Notes: generated by a model from the letters alone, not told the origin. Shown: positions 25,469-33,693, numbered from the stretch's first letter. The stretch is DNA of 57,261 bases from Lentisphaerota bacterium (GCA_015061605.1 SUWH01000018.1:1-57261), one strand, 5' to 3'. A program made the numbers and translations.

Positions 25469-26320
25469 TTAATCGCCGATTTCCAACAAGAAAAAGTTTC
25501 CATATTCAGCGACCTGTTCTTTGTAGGCATTGGTGATAACCGCCGTTGGTGTTCCGGTGGCGCGATCAACAATAGTATCGCTTATTGTCCACATATACTC
25601 GAACCCCTCTTTATCAACAGTCTGGCCGCCGATAGCAACTTCCGTTTCATTCGGACGGATGGAAAAATGGAAGGTGACAGGGATCAGTTTGTTCCATTCT
25701 TTATCCAGCTCACAGGAATAAGAGCAGCCAAGATACATTACTTCGCCTTTCTGCCACCCTTTGAAGTAACGATCATTGACTTTGCCAACCAACTGCGCTA
25801 AAGTCCTCCGGTATTTCGCATTATCAACCAATTTCCCGAATCGTATCATCGCTGTATAACTTTCACGGATGTCAGCCGTTGGCAGGTCGAGTCCGCGAAC
25901 ATCCATATCAATGCCAGTTTTGCCGTTCCAGTTGATAAGATTATTCGCATTCAAATCTCCAATAATGCGGGTTTGCTTCAAGCTCTTTTCAATGTGCCGC
26001 GTGCCACCGCCGCAGTCGAACGAAGCATTATACGGAGTTTGTGCATTGTTGTCATGACTATCGTAAAGCTCTTTTTTTTGATAAATAGCTTTGACAAGAT
26101 ACACCGAATCACTTTCACGCGCTTCTATTTCGATATAGGCCAACACCAGTTTACCTTTTTTTGGTGGTGCAGCTTGTTTGACAGCTGTCAACGCCTCGAT
26201 TTCTCCTTCTGCAACTGAAACTACGTTCTCGACAAGATACGGAATTTCCATTCGTTCAATATTGCCGTTTGCTTCCATTCTGGCAACTTGTTCAGTACGA
26301 TATAATGTTACAGTAGCCAT
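25469..26320 (-). CDS. Tail protein downstream of tape measure
   Basis: 283 aa with GGAG 12 bases before the start. It begins ATVTLYRTEQVARMEANGN and contains FDCGGGTRHIEKSLKQTRI and WNGKTGIDMDVRGLDLP. It follows the tape measure gene by 3 bases, where siphoviruses encode the distal tail or hub proteins. I do not recognise a family, so the call rests on position. Confidence 0.55.
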   Translation of the reverse strand: MATVTLYRTEQVARMEANGNIERMEIPYLVENVVSVAEGEIEALTAVKQAAPPKKGKLVLAYIEIEARESDSVYLVKAIYQKKELYDSHDNNAQTPYNASFDCGGGTRHIEKSLKQTRIIGDLNANNLINWNGKTGIDMDVRGLDLPTADIRESYTAMIRFGKLVDNAKYRRTLAQLVGKVNDRYFKGWQKGEVMYLGCSYSCELDKEWNKLIPVTFHFSIRPNETEVAIGGQTVDKEGFEYMWTISDTIVDRATGTPTAVITNAYKEQVAEYGNFFLLEIGD

Positions 26321-26323
26321 TTC

Positions 26324-29260
26324 TTATTCTCCATATACAAGACCGTTATAATTCATTGTTTTTTTTATCAGGGCATCCAATTTGCGATGTGTTACTTCGG
26401 TCAACTTGTTCGCCTGTTCGGTCGCAGTTGCAGTACGGTCGGCAGCAGTACCGCCAACGCCCAGCATCGAATTTAAGTGCGCAACACTCCAAGAACCGGT
26501 TGCGCGGGAACGATTCTCTATTGCTGCGCCGCTCTGTTGTAATTTGTCACGCCAACTGTCGATCTGATTTTCCGCATATTTCAATTTTTCAAATGCTGCC
26601 GCAATTCCGGATTTCTCTTCGTCGGTATAACGGACAACTCCGTCGGCATCCTGGCGGCGGGCTTCGGAAATCAGTCGGGTATGCTCGTCGGCCGCAGTTT
26701 TTGCCGCCGTCTGGTACATCGCTATCAGTTCGCGCAATTTACCCGCTCCGGCTTCCGGATCGCTCGCCAGCAAAGTATTCATCTCACGGTCAAGATCTCT
26801 GCCAATGCGTTTGTTTTCCCGCTCTTTCCGGTAATCGGTCAATATTCCCGCATCTCCGGCAATCGCCGAAAGAGCAGCGCGGTTGTTTTGCTGACGCAGG
26901 GCGTTTTTCCTTCCTTCGGCGGCGGCATCGGCTCCGGAGAGTTTAGTTTCCAGATTTTTGATATCCGCTCTCAAGGCATCGATTTCGGCGGCAGGCGCAT
27001 TGTTGCCTTGCATCAGTTTCAGTTTTTCGTGCTGATACTGCAACATAGTCTGCAGAAGTTCTTTATAGGCAGAATTGGTTTTTTCAATCTCCGCAATTTC
27101 AATTTCAAACGGGGATTTTTCTTTTTGGACAAAATCGTTTTCCATTTTCGTCGCCTGATCGCGGGCGTTCAGATAATCGCGGTAACTGGTCGATGTGCCA
27201 GTTACTCTGGAGGTTCCGGGGACATTTCCGGATCCGGGAACGGCATCCGGATTTTTACCGGATAAAATGGCGGCACGGCGCGCTTCCAGTTTCCGGATTG
27301 CCCGCTTCTGGGCATCGATATAGGCGCGATTTTGCCGAACTGCTTTTTCAGCATTGGTTTCCCCGCTCAACGACCAATGATCCCAGCCTAAATTCATAAT
27401 ATCCTGCCAAGATATACTTTGCCACTCTTTTATGTAATCTTCTGCTTGGTTGATATTACGTTGCTTTTCAGCGATTTCGACATCGATATCTGCAACCTCT
27501 TTATTAACTTGCATTTTGTTCAGGCGTTCCAAAGCATCAGCGACATTGCCGATGCTTTTGGCTGTATCGTCGAAGGTGATGCCAAGTTTACCGTATCGGC
27601 TCTCCAGTTCGGCGGAAAGCGTCCGGGCTTCAGCCATTTCGCTATTGGTCAACTTCTGTTTTGCCGCCAATGTTTGAAGGCGGGTCATTTTGGCTTGATC
27701 CGAAGCACGCTGCCGGTCGTTGGCTTCGCGCTGCTTCTCCATTTTGTCGGAACATTCCTCGGCCGCATCGCCGGCATCGCTGAACGCGGTAACAAGTCCG
27801 ACCAGTGCGCCGGCAGCCAATAATATCCAGCCGACCGGATTGGTGGTCATAAATGCCTTGATCGCGATCCCGAATGCCCCCAGGACACTGGTTCCCACTG
27901 CAGTTGCCGCGGTAAACGCGGTTGTCGAAGCGGTAAATGCCGCCATCGTTGCCGCCCAGGCAACTTTCAACGCCGGCACGATCGCGCAAGCGGCTGAAAA
28001 TGCTGAAACGCCGACTTTTGCCAATGCCAAGACACCGGCAAATGCTTTGACCGTTACTCCGACCGCAACCAGTGTGCCGCCGACGACCATAATCGCGGCG
28101 GTGACTTCGCCCAATGTCGTGATCAATCCGGAGTTTTCCGCCGCCAATTTGCCAAAAGACTGCAAAAGCTCTGTGATAGTTCCCATCAGCGGCACCAGAC
28201 TTTGAGAGATGATTTCGCCGATCGTGATCCCGACATCCTGGAGCGCGGAAAGCATTTTATCCCATGCGCCACCGGCCCCTTTTTCAATATCTTCGCGGGT
28301 TTTATTGGCAACTCCCCGGCAGTTTTCAAGTTTTTTGATAAATTCGTCAAGTTTGGTCGTGTCGGCCGTAATCGCCAGCCCGCCGGTCATACCGCGCAGA
28401 TCGAAAACCTCTTTGGCAAAAGCAAGTTTTTCGGCACTGCCCATCGTCGCCATCGCGCGGGTAAGGTCAACCATAATATCGCGCATTTTACGCAGATTGC
28501 CGTTTGCATCGACGGTACGAATGTTGTAGTCGCGCAAAAATGCCTGGATTTTCGGATCAGCGAACTGCAAATAGGCTTTCCGAAGGCTGGTTCCTGCCAG
28601 AGATCCTTTGATGCCCATGTTTGCCATAACGCCCAGAGCGGCCGCCGTGTCCTGAATGCTTTCACCGGCAGTTTTAGCCTGCGGCCCGGCAAGTTTCAAG
28701 GCTTCAAACAAATCGGTCAAAGTCTGCGCCGACCCGTTGGCGGTCGCGACCAGATAGTCGGTTACATCGCCCATTTTTGTCGCATCCAGTCCAAAAATCC
28801 GCAAACTGTTCGCGGCAATGTCCGCTGCTTCAGCAAGATCGGTGCCGGTCGCCCGGGCAAGGTTCAGCACCGGCATAATTGCCGCGTCGATTTCCTGCGG
28901 ATTCAAACCCATGCGGCCCAGTGCCGTCATCGCCTGCGCAACCTGTTCGGCCGTGTAAGAAGTTACGGCTCCGATCTGCCGGGCTTTCGCCGTCAGCATG
29001 TCGAATTCTTTGCCGGTTGCATTGGTTACCGCTTTAACCATACGCATTTGCGAATCAAAGTCTTTGAAGGTTTTGAACGCCAGACCGAAGCCTGCCGCGC
29101 TGGTTGCGCTGAAAGATAAAATATTTCTGCCGATCTCACTGTATGCCGCGCCGAAGGCTTTCAAGCGTGCCTGCGCATTCGCCAGTCCTTTTTGCAATTT
29201 ACTGTCGCGGGTGGTCAATTCGATAAACGCTTCACCCGCTCGAACAGATCCCATACTCAT
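26324..29260 (-). CDS. Phage tail tape measure protein
   Basis: 978 aa from ATG at 29260; a second in-frame ATG follows at 29254. Residues about 60-340 show the TP901-type domain (DSQMRMVKAVTNATGKEF, AEQVAQAMTALGRMGLN, ANMGIKGSLAGTSLRKAY). Hydrophobic helices lie around 380-500 and long coiled coil after that (KNALRQQNNRAALSAI). It sets tail length and helps DNA injection. Its ribosome binding site GGGAG lies in the 3' arm of a strong hairpin (29264-29331), so translation may be regulated. Confidence 0.9.
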   Translation of the reverse strand: MSMGSVRAGEAFIELTTRDSKLQKGLANAQARLKAFGAAYSEIGRNILSFSATSAAGFGLAFKTFKDFDSQMRMVKAVTNATGKEFDMLTAKARQIGAVTSYTAEQVAQAMTALGRMGLNPQEIDAAIMPVLNLARATGTDLAEAADIAANSLRIFGLDATKMGDVTDYLVATANGSAQTLTDLFEALKLAGPQAKTAGESIQDTAAALGVMANMGIKGSLAGTSLRKAYLQFADPKIQAFLRDYNIRTVDANGNLRKMRDIMVDLTRAMATMGSAEKLAFAKEVFDLRGMTGGLAITADTTKLDEFIKKLENCRGVANKTREDIEKGAGGAWDKMLSALQDVGITIGEIISQSLVPLMGTITELLQSFGKLAAENSGLITTLGEVTAAIMVVGGTLVAVGVTVKAFAGVLALAKVGVSAFSAACAIVPALKVAWAATMAAFTASTTAFTAATAVGTSVLGAFGIAIKAFMTTNPVGWILLAAGALVGLVTAFSDAGDAAEECSDKMEKQREANDRQRASDQAKMTRLQTLAAKQKLTNSEMAEARTLSAELESRYGKLGITFDDTAKSIGNVADALERLNKMQVNKEVADIDVEIAEKQRNINQAEDYIKEWQSISWQDIMNLGWDHWSLSGETNAEKAVRQNRAYIDAQKRAIRKLEARRAAILSGKNPDAVPGSGNVPGTSRVTGTSTSYRDYLNARDQATKMENDFVQKEKSPFEIEIAEIEKTNSAYKELLQTMLQYQHEKLKLMQGNNAPAAEIDALRADIKNLETKLSGADAAAEGRKNALRQQNNRAALSAIAGDAGILTDYRKERENKRIGRDLDREMNTLLASDPEAGAGKLRELIAMYQTAAKTAADEHTRLISEARRQDADGVVRYTDEEKSGIAAAFEKLKYAENQIDSWRDKLQQSGAAIENRSRATGSWSVAHLNSMLGVGGTAADRTATATEQANKLTEVTHRKLDALIKKTMNYNGLVYGE

Positions 29261-29263
29261 AAT

Positions 29264-29331
29264 AAAAAATCTCCCGGTGGTGGATAAATAACAGTTCAAG
29301 TATTATTTATCCCGTCGCCGGGAGATTTTTT
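29264..29331 (-). promoter_or_regulatory. Hairpin covering the tape measure ribosome binding site
   Basis: AAAAAATCTCCCGG and CCGGGAGATTTTTT form 14 pairs, continued by GGATAAATAA/TTATTTATCC inside. On the minus strand the 3' arm contains the GGGAG ribosome binding site and ends in T6, 3 bases before ATG at 29260. It could act as a terminator for upstream transcripts, as a translational switch, or as both. Confidence 0.65.
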
Positions 29332-29346
29332 CAACGGACAGGATTT

Positions 29347-29883
29347 TTATTTCCTGCAGGCGTAATAAAACAGCAATAAAAATATTGACCCCATGATGAA
29401 GCAGCCCCAGTTTGCCTGTTTTTGCTGTTCCGGAGTTAAAACTACCTTGCCGACCGGAGCGGATGAAGGAACTGCAGAAGCGAAACTTTTTTCCTCCTCG
29501 CAAAATGCCGTTTTATTTTTCATATTCTCCGCTGGAACCGGTTTGAAGCGGCGCGGATCAAGCCAGGGAGAATCAGGAATATCATCCAGAAAATTATAAC
29601 GGCGATTATTGGAACGGCACATATAGCGATATAATTCGGCAGATTCCTGATAAGTAAGCATATCATGTGCGGGGATGCCGTCGGCTTTTGCCTTATCGAT
29701 CGCAGCACTTGTGCTTTTAAAAGTCTGGCAGCGCATATCAATACCAAATTTCAGCGCATAAATAAACTGTGCTTCGGTGGGAAAGTCCCAACCTTCAGGA
29801 TAACGGTGTCCGAGATATTCCGGCATTTTACGGAAAAGCGAAACGATTACTTCGCGCTCTTTCTGCAATTTCTCTGAAATCAT
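29347..29883 (-). CDS. Tail-anchored protein in moron region
   Basis: 178 aa. The soluble N-terminal 150 residues contain YPEGWDFPTEAQFIYALKFG and MLTYQESAELYRYM. A C-terminal hydrophobic segment (WGCFIMGSIFLLLFYYAC) is followed by RK, the mark of a tail-anchored membrane protein. It sits between BRO and the tape measure gene, away from structural genes. A superinfection-exclusion or host-modifying role is possible but unproven. A hairpin (29887-29936) covers its ribosome binding site. Confidence 0.55.
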   Translation of the reverse strand: MISEKLQKEREVIVSLFRKMPEYLGHRYPEGWDFPTEAQFIYALKFGIDMRCQTFKSTSAAIDKAKADGIPAHDMLTYQESAELYRYMCRSNNRRYNFLDDIPDSPWLDPRRFKPVPAENMKNKTAFCEEEKSFASAVPSSAPVGKVVLTPEQQKQANWGCFIMGSIFLLLFYYACRK

Positions 29884-29886
29884 AAT

Positions 29887-29936
29887 AAAAACTCCGTTTG
29901 GTGTGATTTTGAATATATCACAAAAAACGGAGTTTT
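29887..29936 (-). promoter_or_regulatory. Hairpin covering the ribosome binding site of the moron gene
   Basis: AAAACTCCGTTT pairs with AAACGGAGTTTT, with TGTGAT/ATCACA inside. On the minus strand CGGAG is the ribosome binding site of the gene starting at 29883, and the stem ends in a T-run. The layout is the same as the hairpins at 29264 and 38138. Confidence 0.6.
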
Positions 29937-29950
29937 CAAGTTTTTTTAAG

Positions 29951-30850
29951 TTAATATATGGAAACTTCCTGCAAATGACCGTCTATAAAATCTATGATCC
30001 GGACTCTTTGGCCGGGGACATAATTCCACATAATTCCGCTTTTTCGTGCAGCTCCACAGCCGGAATGATGGGGATAACGACGGATTTTTTCTTGAATTTG
30101 CGGAATAAATCCTGCTCGTGCCATTTCTAAAACGGTTTCTATTACTTTTTCTTTCAAATCAATCTTTTCGCAGATTGCTTTCATTGCTTCCGTACAGAAA
30201 AAAACTGATGCACTATTAACATTTAAAGGAATAGTATCCGGGCAATATGTCGTTTCATACTCCAATGAATCTGAAACTGCAGAAATAAATTCTTCAGCGA
30301 CAACAGAAAAATCCTGAAGCGGAGCAATGAATAAATCCCGTTTACGACTGTTTTTTACCGACATTTCCTTGCTTATATTCGCCATATTCCAGGCATATTT
30401 AAGTATACTTGCCGGAATATCCTCTCTGGCGATAATCCGCTCGTTTATACTTCGAATCATGGAAACAATTGTTTCAATCAATGGTTTTTCCTGTTGAGAA
30501 TCATGTTTAAGCAACTCATATTTTTCTCTCCGGAGTGAAGGCAGAACCTCTGACGTAACCCATTTGCGGAACTCGCGGGCAAAAGTTTTCCTGCTCCGGA
30601 AAATCAAGGCGTACAATCCGGATTCAGTAACCAATGTCAATTTATTCTGCATTTTTTTACCGCTTTTACTGATATAATTATAGTTAAAGACAATACATTC
30701 ATCATCGTCCAGTCCTTCTTTGGCCGTTCTTGAATTTTTCAAATCAAGTACTTTGCAAACATCCGACAGAACAAAATGCGGTAATCCGTTATAATCAACA
30801 ACACGAACATCGTGTTCATTTTGAAAAGCAAATGTCTTTATCTCATTCAT
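29951..30850 (-). CDS. BRO-family antirepressor-like DNA-binding protein
   Basis: 299 aa; ATG at 30850 follows GAGG by 7 bases. The BRO N-terminal domain is plain: FQNEHDVRVVDYNGLPHFV, then SDVCKVLDLKNSRTAKEGLD, LTLVTESGLYALIFRSRK and EFRKWVTSEVLPSLRR. The C-terminal 180 residues are helical, with PHHSGCGAARKSGIMWNY and RVRIIDFIDGHLQE at the end. The same ending, a histidine-rich stretch then ILWNYSA and RVIALL, occurs at the end of the primase-helicase, suggesting a shared C-terminal module. BRO/KilA-type proteins bind DNA and often act as antirepressors. It is co-transcribed with the small RHH gene. Confidence 0.8.
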   Translation of the reverse strand: MNEIKTFAFQNEHDVRVVDYNGLPHFVLSDVCKVLDLKNSRTAKEGLDDDECIVFNYNYISKSGKKMQNKLTLVTESGLYALIFRSRKTFAREFRKWVTSEVLPSLRREKYELLKHDSQQEKPLIETIVSMIRSINERIIAREDIPASILKYAWNMANISKEMSVKNSRKRDLFIAPLQDFSVVAEEFISAVSDSLEYETTYCPDTIPLNVNSASVFFCTEAMKAICEKIDLKEKVIETVLEMARAGFIPQIQEKIRRYPHHSGCGAARKSGIMWNYVPGQRVRIIDFIDGHLQEVSIY

Positions 30851-30854
30851 AGAA

Positions 30855-31043
30855 TTACCTCGCTTCCCGCGCAAGTAAAGCAATCAAAGCCTTGCGGATA
30901 ATTAAAGAAATTGAAACTCTGGATTTTTCCGCATATCTCTGCAAAAGTTCCGGCAGCGGCTCCGGCAGCATAAAAGAGACATGAATCAATTTTTCAGCGT
31001 TTTTTCCGCTGAAGCGGCACAAGCATTTTTTGCTCTTTGACAT
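30855..31043 (-). CDS. Small RHH-like regulator upstream of BRO
   Basis: 62 aa from ATG at 31043, with GGAGG 5 bases upstream. The C-terminal 40 residues (VSFMLPEPLPELLQRYAEKS, then VSISLIIRKALIALL) match a ribbon-helix-helix fold: a short strand, then two helices. Its stop is 4 bases from the BRO start. It is likely a repressor of its own cassette. Confidence 0.65.
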   Translation of the reverse strand: MSKSKKCLCRFSGKNAEKLIHVSFMLPEPLPELLQRYAEKSRVSISLIIRKALIALLAREAR

Positions 31044-31105
31044 AGTGACCTCCAAGTTGTTATGGTCAATTTTACTATGCTTTTTTTCGTGCTTCTCACA
31101 GACAC

Positions 31106-31237
31106 AAAAAAAAGCGGCTTACAGGGGTGAGAAAAACCGAACAACTACGGCCACGCATAAAGCGTCCCTGCAAACCGCCAAAGTTTACAAAGATGTCAGA
31201 TCGGGTATTTAGTTGTTTGAAGGTTTCTCACGCCTTT
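31106..31237 (-). ncRNA. Structured leader RNA with pseudoknot topology and terminator
   Basis: On the minus strand, GCGGTTTGCAGGG (31178-31166) pairs with CCCTGTAAGCCGC (31126-31114) over 13 pairs including two G-U, followed by T8. Its loop holds 31147-31127, which pairs with 31231-31210 in the 5' end (two 8-bp blocks, GTGAGAAA/TTTCTCAC and AACAACTA/TAGTTGTT, joined by a short interior loop). Order B-A-B'-A' is that of an H-type pseudoknot. The G-U pairs are only possible on the minus strand. Promoter elements at 31244-31271 would start the RNA at about 31237. It is either a 130-nt small RNA or an attenuator for the RHH-BRO genes. Confidence 0.55.
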
Positions 31238-31243
31238 AACAAT

Positions 31244-31271
31244 AATATACACCCAAATCCTGAATTTGCAA
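31244..31271 (-). promoter_or_regulatory. Promoter for leader RNA and RHH-BRO cassette
   Basis: Minus strand: TTGCAA (31266-31271), 16-base spacer, TATATT (31244-31249). A start about 7 bases later would be at 31237, immediately ahead of the first arm of the leader RNA. Confidence 0.5.
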
Positions 31272-31332
31272 ATCAACAAAAAAGTTTCATTTTGCACAAG
31301 AAAGTTCAATTTTTGAATACTTTCTCATAATA

Positions 31333-31385
31333 TAATGCGACAAAGTTTACTTTTCAATGGTAATAATGCGACAAAGTTTACTTTT
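31333..31385. repeat. 22-bp direct repeat pair
   Basis: The 22 bases at 31333-31354 recur exactly at 31364-31385 (period 31; both contain ATGCGACAAAGTTTAC). They lie between the palindrome array and the promoter at 31244 in a 620-base gene-free region, so protein binding is a reasonable idea. Confidence 0.7.
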
Positions 31386-31420
31386 TTATACTAAAAAAAT
31401 TTTTGCTCCATACCCAAAAT

Positions 31421-31610
31421 ATCACCGGTGTAGGTAATTCCTACACCGGTGAAACAAAGATTATTCATAATGCTTTTATTTGCAATGTGTTGTAAAAAAC
31501 ATCACCGGTGTAGGTAATTCCTACACCGGTAAAATAAAGATTATTCGTAATGCTTTTATTTGCAATGTGTTGTAAAAAACATCACCGGTCTAACTATTAG
31601 TTACACCGGC
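31421..31610. repeat. 80-bp tandem repeats each with a large palindrome
   Basis: Two nearly identical 80-bp units (31421-31500, 31501-31580) and the start of a third. Each begins with an inverted repeat with 12-bp arms CACCGGTGTAGG/CCTACACCGGTG around TAATT; the second copy loses the final G. The third (31585-31609) is a degenerate version. The remainder of each unit is AT-rich. The array occupies the gap between tail gene T and the RHH-BRO cassette. Operators, or a site of condensation or packaging, are possible. Confidence 0.85.
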
Positions 31611-31666
31611 AAAAAAATGACCCGCCGTAGTCCGCTAAACTTAATGATCGCGTGGCGGGTGCGGTT

Positions 31667-31957
31667 TTATTTTTTTCGGCGCGGTGTCGGGAAGAAAATG
31701 TCGCGCAAAACAGAAATATCTTTTCCCAGATGAATAACCTCCGGCTCTTTTTTCTTTTCCATCGGGTGGAAATCTGCCGGGGATACCGCTTCGCCGGTGG
31801 TCAACGCGTTACGGATCATCGCCAGAAGTGATGCCGTATGCCACCAGTTGGAGCGTTCCCGCTCATCCGCCATCGCGATCAGTTCACGGAGGGTGAATTC
31901 TCCGGGATCGATGCCGAGGATTCCGGCGCATTGCCATACAAGATGCCATCCACGATT
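31667..31957 (-). CDS. Frameshift extension of tail assembly chaperone (T part)
   Basis: 96 codons open in the -1 frame relative to the 179-aa G gene, with no proper own start. The product continues GILGIDPGEFTLREL, then RSNWWHTASLLAMIRN and VSPADFHP. This is the pattern of T-type extension domains, and most of it lies upstream of the only in-frame ATG (31873). The frames meet at an A6 run (minus strand, 31961-31956; GAA AAA ATC), where a -1 slip at AAA would make a G-T fusion of about 250 aa. This matches the lambda G/GT strategy. Confidence 0.65.
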   Translation of the reverse strand, partial: NRGWHLVWQCAGILGIDPGEFTLRELIAMADERERSNWWHTASLLAMIRNALTTGEAVSPADFHPMEKKKEPEVIHLGKDISVLRDIFFPTPRRKK

Positions 31958-32418
31958 TTTTCGATTTTGGCTTCCATTGCCGGAGTGTCGATCAGGTTGT
32001 CCAGCATCTTTTCGGCGCGCTGCTGAATGGTTCGGGTGGTGTCCCAGATTGCGCGAAGTACGCGCTTCTTCGCTTCGGGGAAAAAATCAATCAGCTCTTT
32101 CATCAGGGCATCGGTTGCGCGCTCGATATCGTCGCCGGTGAGCGACAAATAAAACTGTTCTTCAGAAATGTTTTTTTTGTCCAGTTGCGATTTCAGCAAA
32201 GCGTAGAAAATTTCGACCAGCAGCAAGGCGTCTCCGGTGATTTCAGAAAGTAAATCCATCTTGGCGTTCGGAGTGCCCGGATTGGAAACTTCCGTAATTC
32301 TCAACAAATCAAGCGGTTCGCCATTTCGCCGCAATACCCGCGACCGGACATACATCGCGGAAGCGACATTTATTTTCAAAATCCATTCGGATCCGTTTTC
32401 AAGTTTCAAAATCTGCAT
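31879..32418 (-). CDS. Tail assembly chaperone, G-like
   Basis: 179 aa, following AAGGAAGG. It begins MQILKLENGSEWILKINVAS, and contains SLTGDDIERATDALMKELID and KKRVLRAIWDTTRTI. It sits directly between the tail tube and the T extension, and 2.6 kb before the tape measure gene, with a moron region inserted. Lambda-like tails need this chaperone to load the tape measure protein. A terminator lies just upstream, separating it from the more strongly expressed tail tube gene. Confidence 0.65.
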   Translation of the reverse strand: MQILKLENGSEWILKINVASAMYVRSRVLRRNGEPLDLLRITEVSNPGTPNAKMDLLSEITGDALLLVEIFYALLKSQLDKKNISEEQFYLSLTGDDIERATDALMKELIDFFPEAKKRVLRAIWDTTRTIQQRAEKMLDNLIDTPAMEAKIEKIVDGILYGNAPESSASIPENSPSVN

Positions 32419-32443
32419 AATGTTTTCCTTCCTTAAAAAAAAT

Positions 32444-32470
32444 CAAAAAATGGAGCGGCGAACCGCTCCA
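32444..32470 (-). terminator. Terminator after tail tube gene
   Basis: Minus strand: TGGAGCGG, TTCG loop, CCGCTCCA, then T6G. A perfect 8-bp stem with a UUCG-type tetraloop. It lies between the tail tube stop (32487) and the G start (32418) and should reduce expression of G and later genes relative to the tube protein. Confidence 0.85.
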
Positions 32471-32486
32471 GATGTTCGCTGAAAAA

Positions 32487-32945
32487 TTATTCAGCAGAGG
32501 ACTCTTCCGGTTTGGTTCCGGAACCATCATCGATCCACTTCGGAGCGCGTGCATTGCTGCCGGAACGGGTCGGTTTCAAAGTGACGGAACACTTGACTGC
32601 ATCGTCCATTTCCTGCGGCTGGCTGAAATCAAAGACTTCAAAATCGGCATCAAAGCCGTTTCCTTCACCGTCGGAGATAAAAAGTGCCATCGGCTCATCT
32701 TTGAAAAATGATTTCTGGAAGGCTTTGAAAGCCTCATCTTCGGTATCATAATTCACATTCGCTTCGATAGTGGCATCTTTCAAGCCGCCGCGGAAGATTT
32801 TCCAGCCATCACCGCCGCGGGTGGTAATGTCAACCTGGCTTTTGCTCAAAGTCACATTAACGGTGGTGATTTCTTTTACTTCGGTAGTTGCAATAGATCC
32901 GGCTTCGCCGCGGAACAAAACGCATTCAACACCCAGTTTAATCAT
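32487..32945 (-). CDS. Phage tail tube protein
   Basis: 152 aa from ATG at 32945 (AAAGGG upstream). The order is characteristic: KLGVECVLFRG, VKEITTVNVTLSKSQVDITTRGG, then DATIEANVNYDTED and DAVKCSVTLKPTR. It forms the tail tube by hexamer stacking. It follows the HK97 gp10-like gene and is followed by a terminator, as expected for an abundant protein. Confidence 0.8.
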   Translation of the reverse strand: MIKLGVECVLFRGEAGSIATTEVKEITTVNVTLSKSQVDITTRGGDGWKIFRGGLKDATIEANVNYDTEDEAFKAFQKSFFKDEPMALFISDGEGNGFDADFEVFDFSQPQEMDDAVKCSVTLKPTRSGSNARAPKWIDDGSGTKPEESSAE

Positions 32946-32967
32946 ATTTTTCCCTTTCGTATTCAAA

Positions 32968-33693
32968 TCATGTTACTATATTTTGCCAGAAACTCAAAAT
33001 TTTTCCTTCGTGTTCGCTCAAGGTCGGCCCCATGAAGGGACGCGGCGCGATAACGGTTGCTGCTGCTCCGGGATACCCGAAGTATTTTATCACATTTTTC
33101 GCCGCCCGCCGTGCCTGCCGGTCGGAGCGCATTTCCGCAGACACATAATAAATCAGACGGTACTGCCCGGATCCAGTCCGCTTGAAATCGGGGGCTTTTT
33201 TGCTGCGGACTTTTTTACTTCCGGATGCGCGTGCAACGCTTCCGGAACTCAATCCCATATAGAGAGGGGCAAATTTTTTAGAACGGAAATACCCGGCAAC
33301 TTCGCTTTCCGTCCTCAACTCCGGCGCGGACTGGTTAAACCATACTTTATTCCGATCCGCGCGGGTCATACCACCAAACTCCAATGTGTGGGGCACCGGG
33401 CCACTGGCATTTGCTGGTTTTGCCGGTTCCCGCTGCGGGCCGATGACCGCCGTCGTGCCCGCCGGATCAACCGCAAACCGGATGCTGTGGCTGAAACTGT
33501 TCGGGCCGTTCTTATGCTTGAATGGCGCACTGCCCGGAGCAGATGCCATTTTGTAGCTGCGATACCGAATTTTGCGACGGGCAACGGTCATTGCAAAACC
33601 GGCAGCGCGGAACATCGCTTTCCGGCTGGCTTTGGCAACCATAGTCTGCAGTGCAGAGGTGTTGATTTCAGTTTTGCAAGCAGTGCCGATCAT
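32968..33693 (-). CDS. Minor tail/head-tail joining protein, gp10-like
   Basis: 241 aa, basic. The first half (LQTMVAKASRKAMFRAAGFA, then PFKHKNGPNSFSHSIRFAV, PHTLEFGG) follows the HK97 gp10 pattern of tail completion proteins, and it ends PRPFMGPTLSEHEGKIL. There is a Lys/Arg/Ser-rich insertion in the middle. It overlaps the upstream gene by 4 bases (ATGA). Confidence 0.65.
   Translation of the reverse strand: MIGTACKTEINTSALQTMVAKASRKAMFRAAGFAMTVARRKIRYRSYKMASAPGSAPFKHKNGPNSFSHSIRFAVDPAGTTAVIGPQREPAKPANASGPVPHTLEFGGMTRADRNKVWFNQSAPELRTESEVAGYFRSKKFAPLYMGLSSGSVARASGSKKVRSKKAPDFKRTGSGQYRLIYYVSAEMRSDRQARRAAKNVIKYFGYPGAAATVIAPRPFMGPTLSEHEGKILSFWQNIVT

Noticed and set aside
28202-29119. 305-codon plus-strand frame opposite the tape measure gene
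   Set aside because: Same shadow effect; no start signal and the tape measure protein is clear.
31421-31610. CRISPR array
   Set aside because: The units are tandem 80-bp duplications with conserved, not variable, interior sequence, and no cas gene is present.
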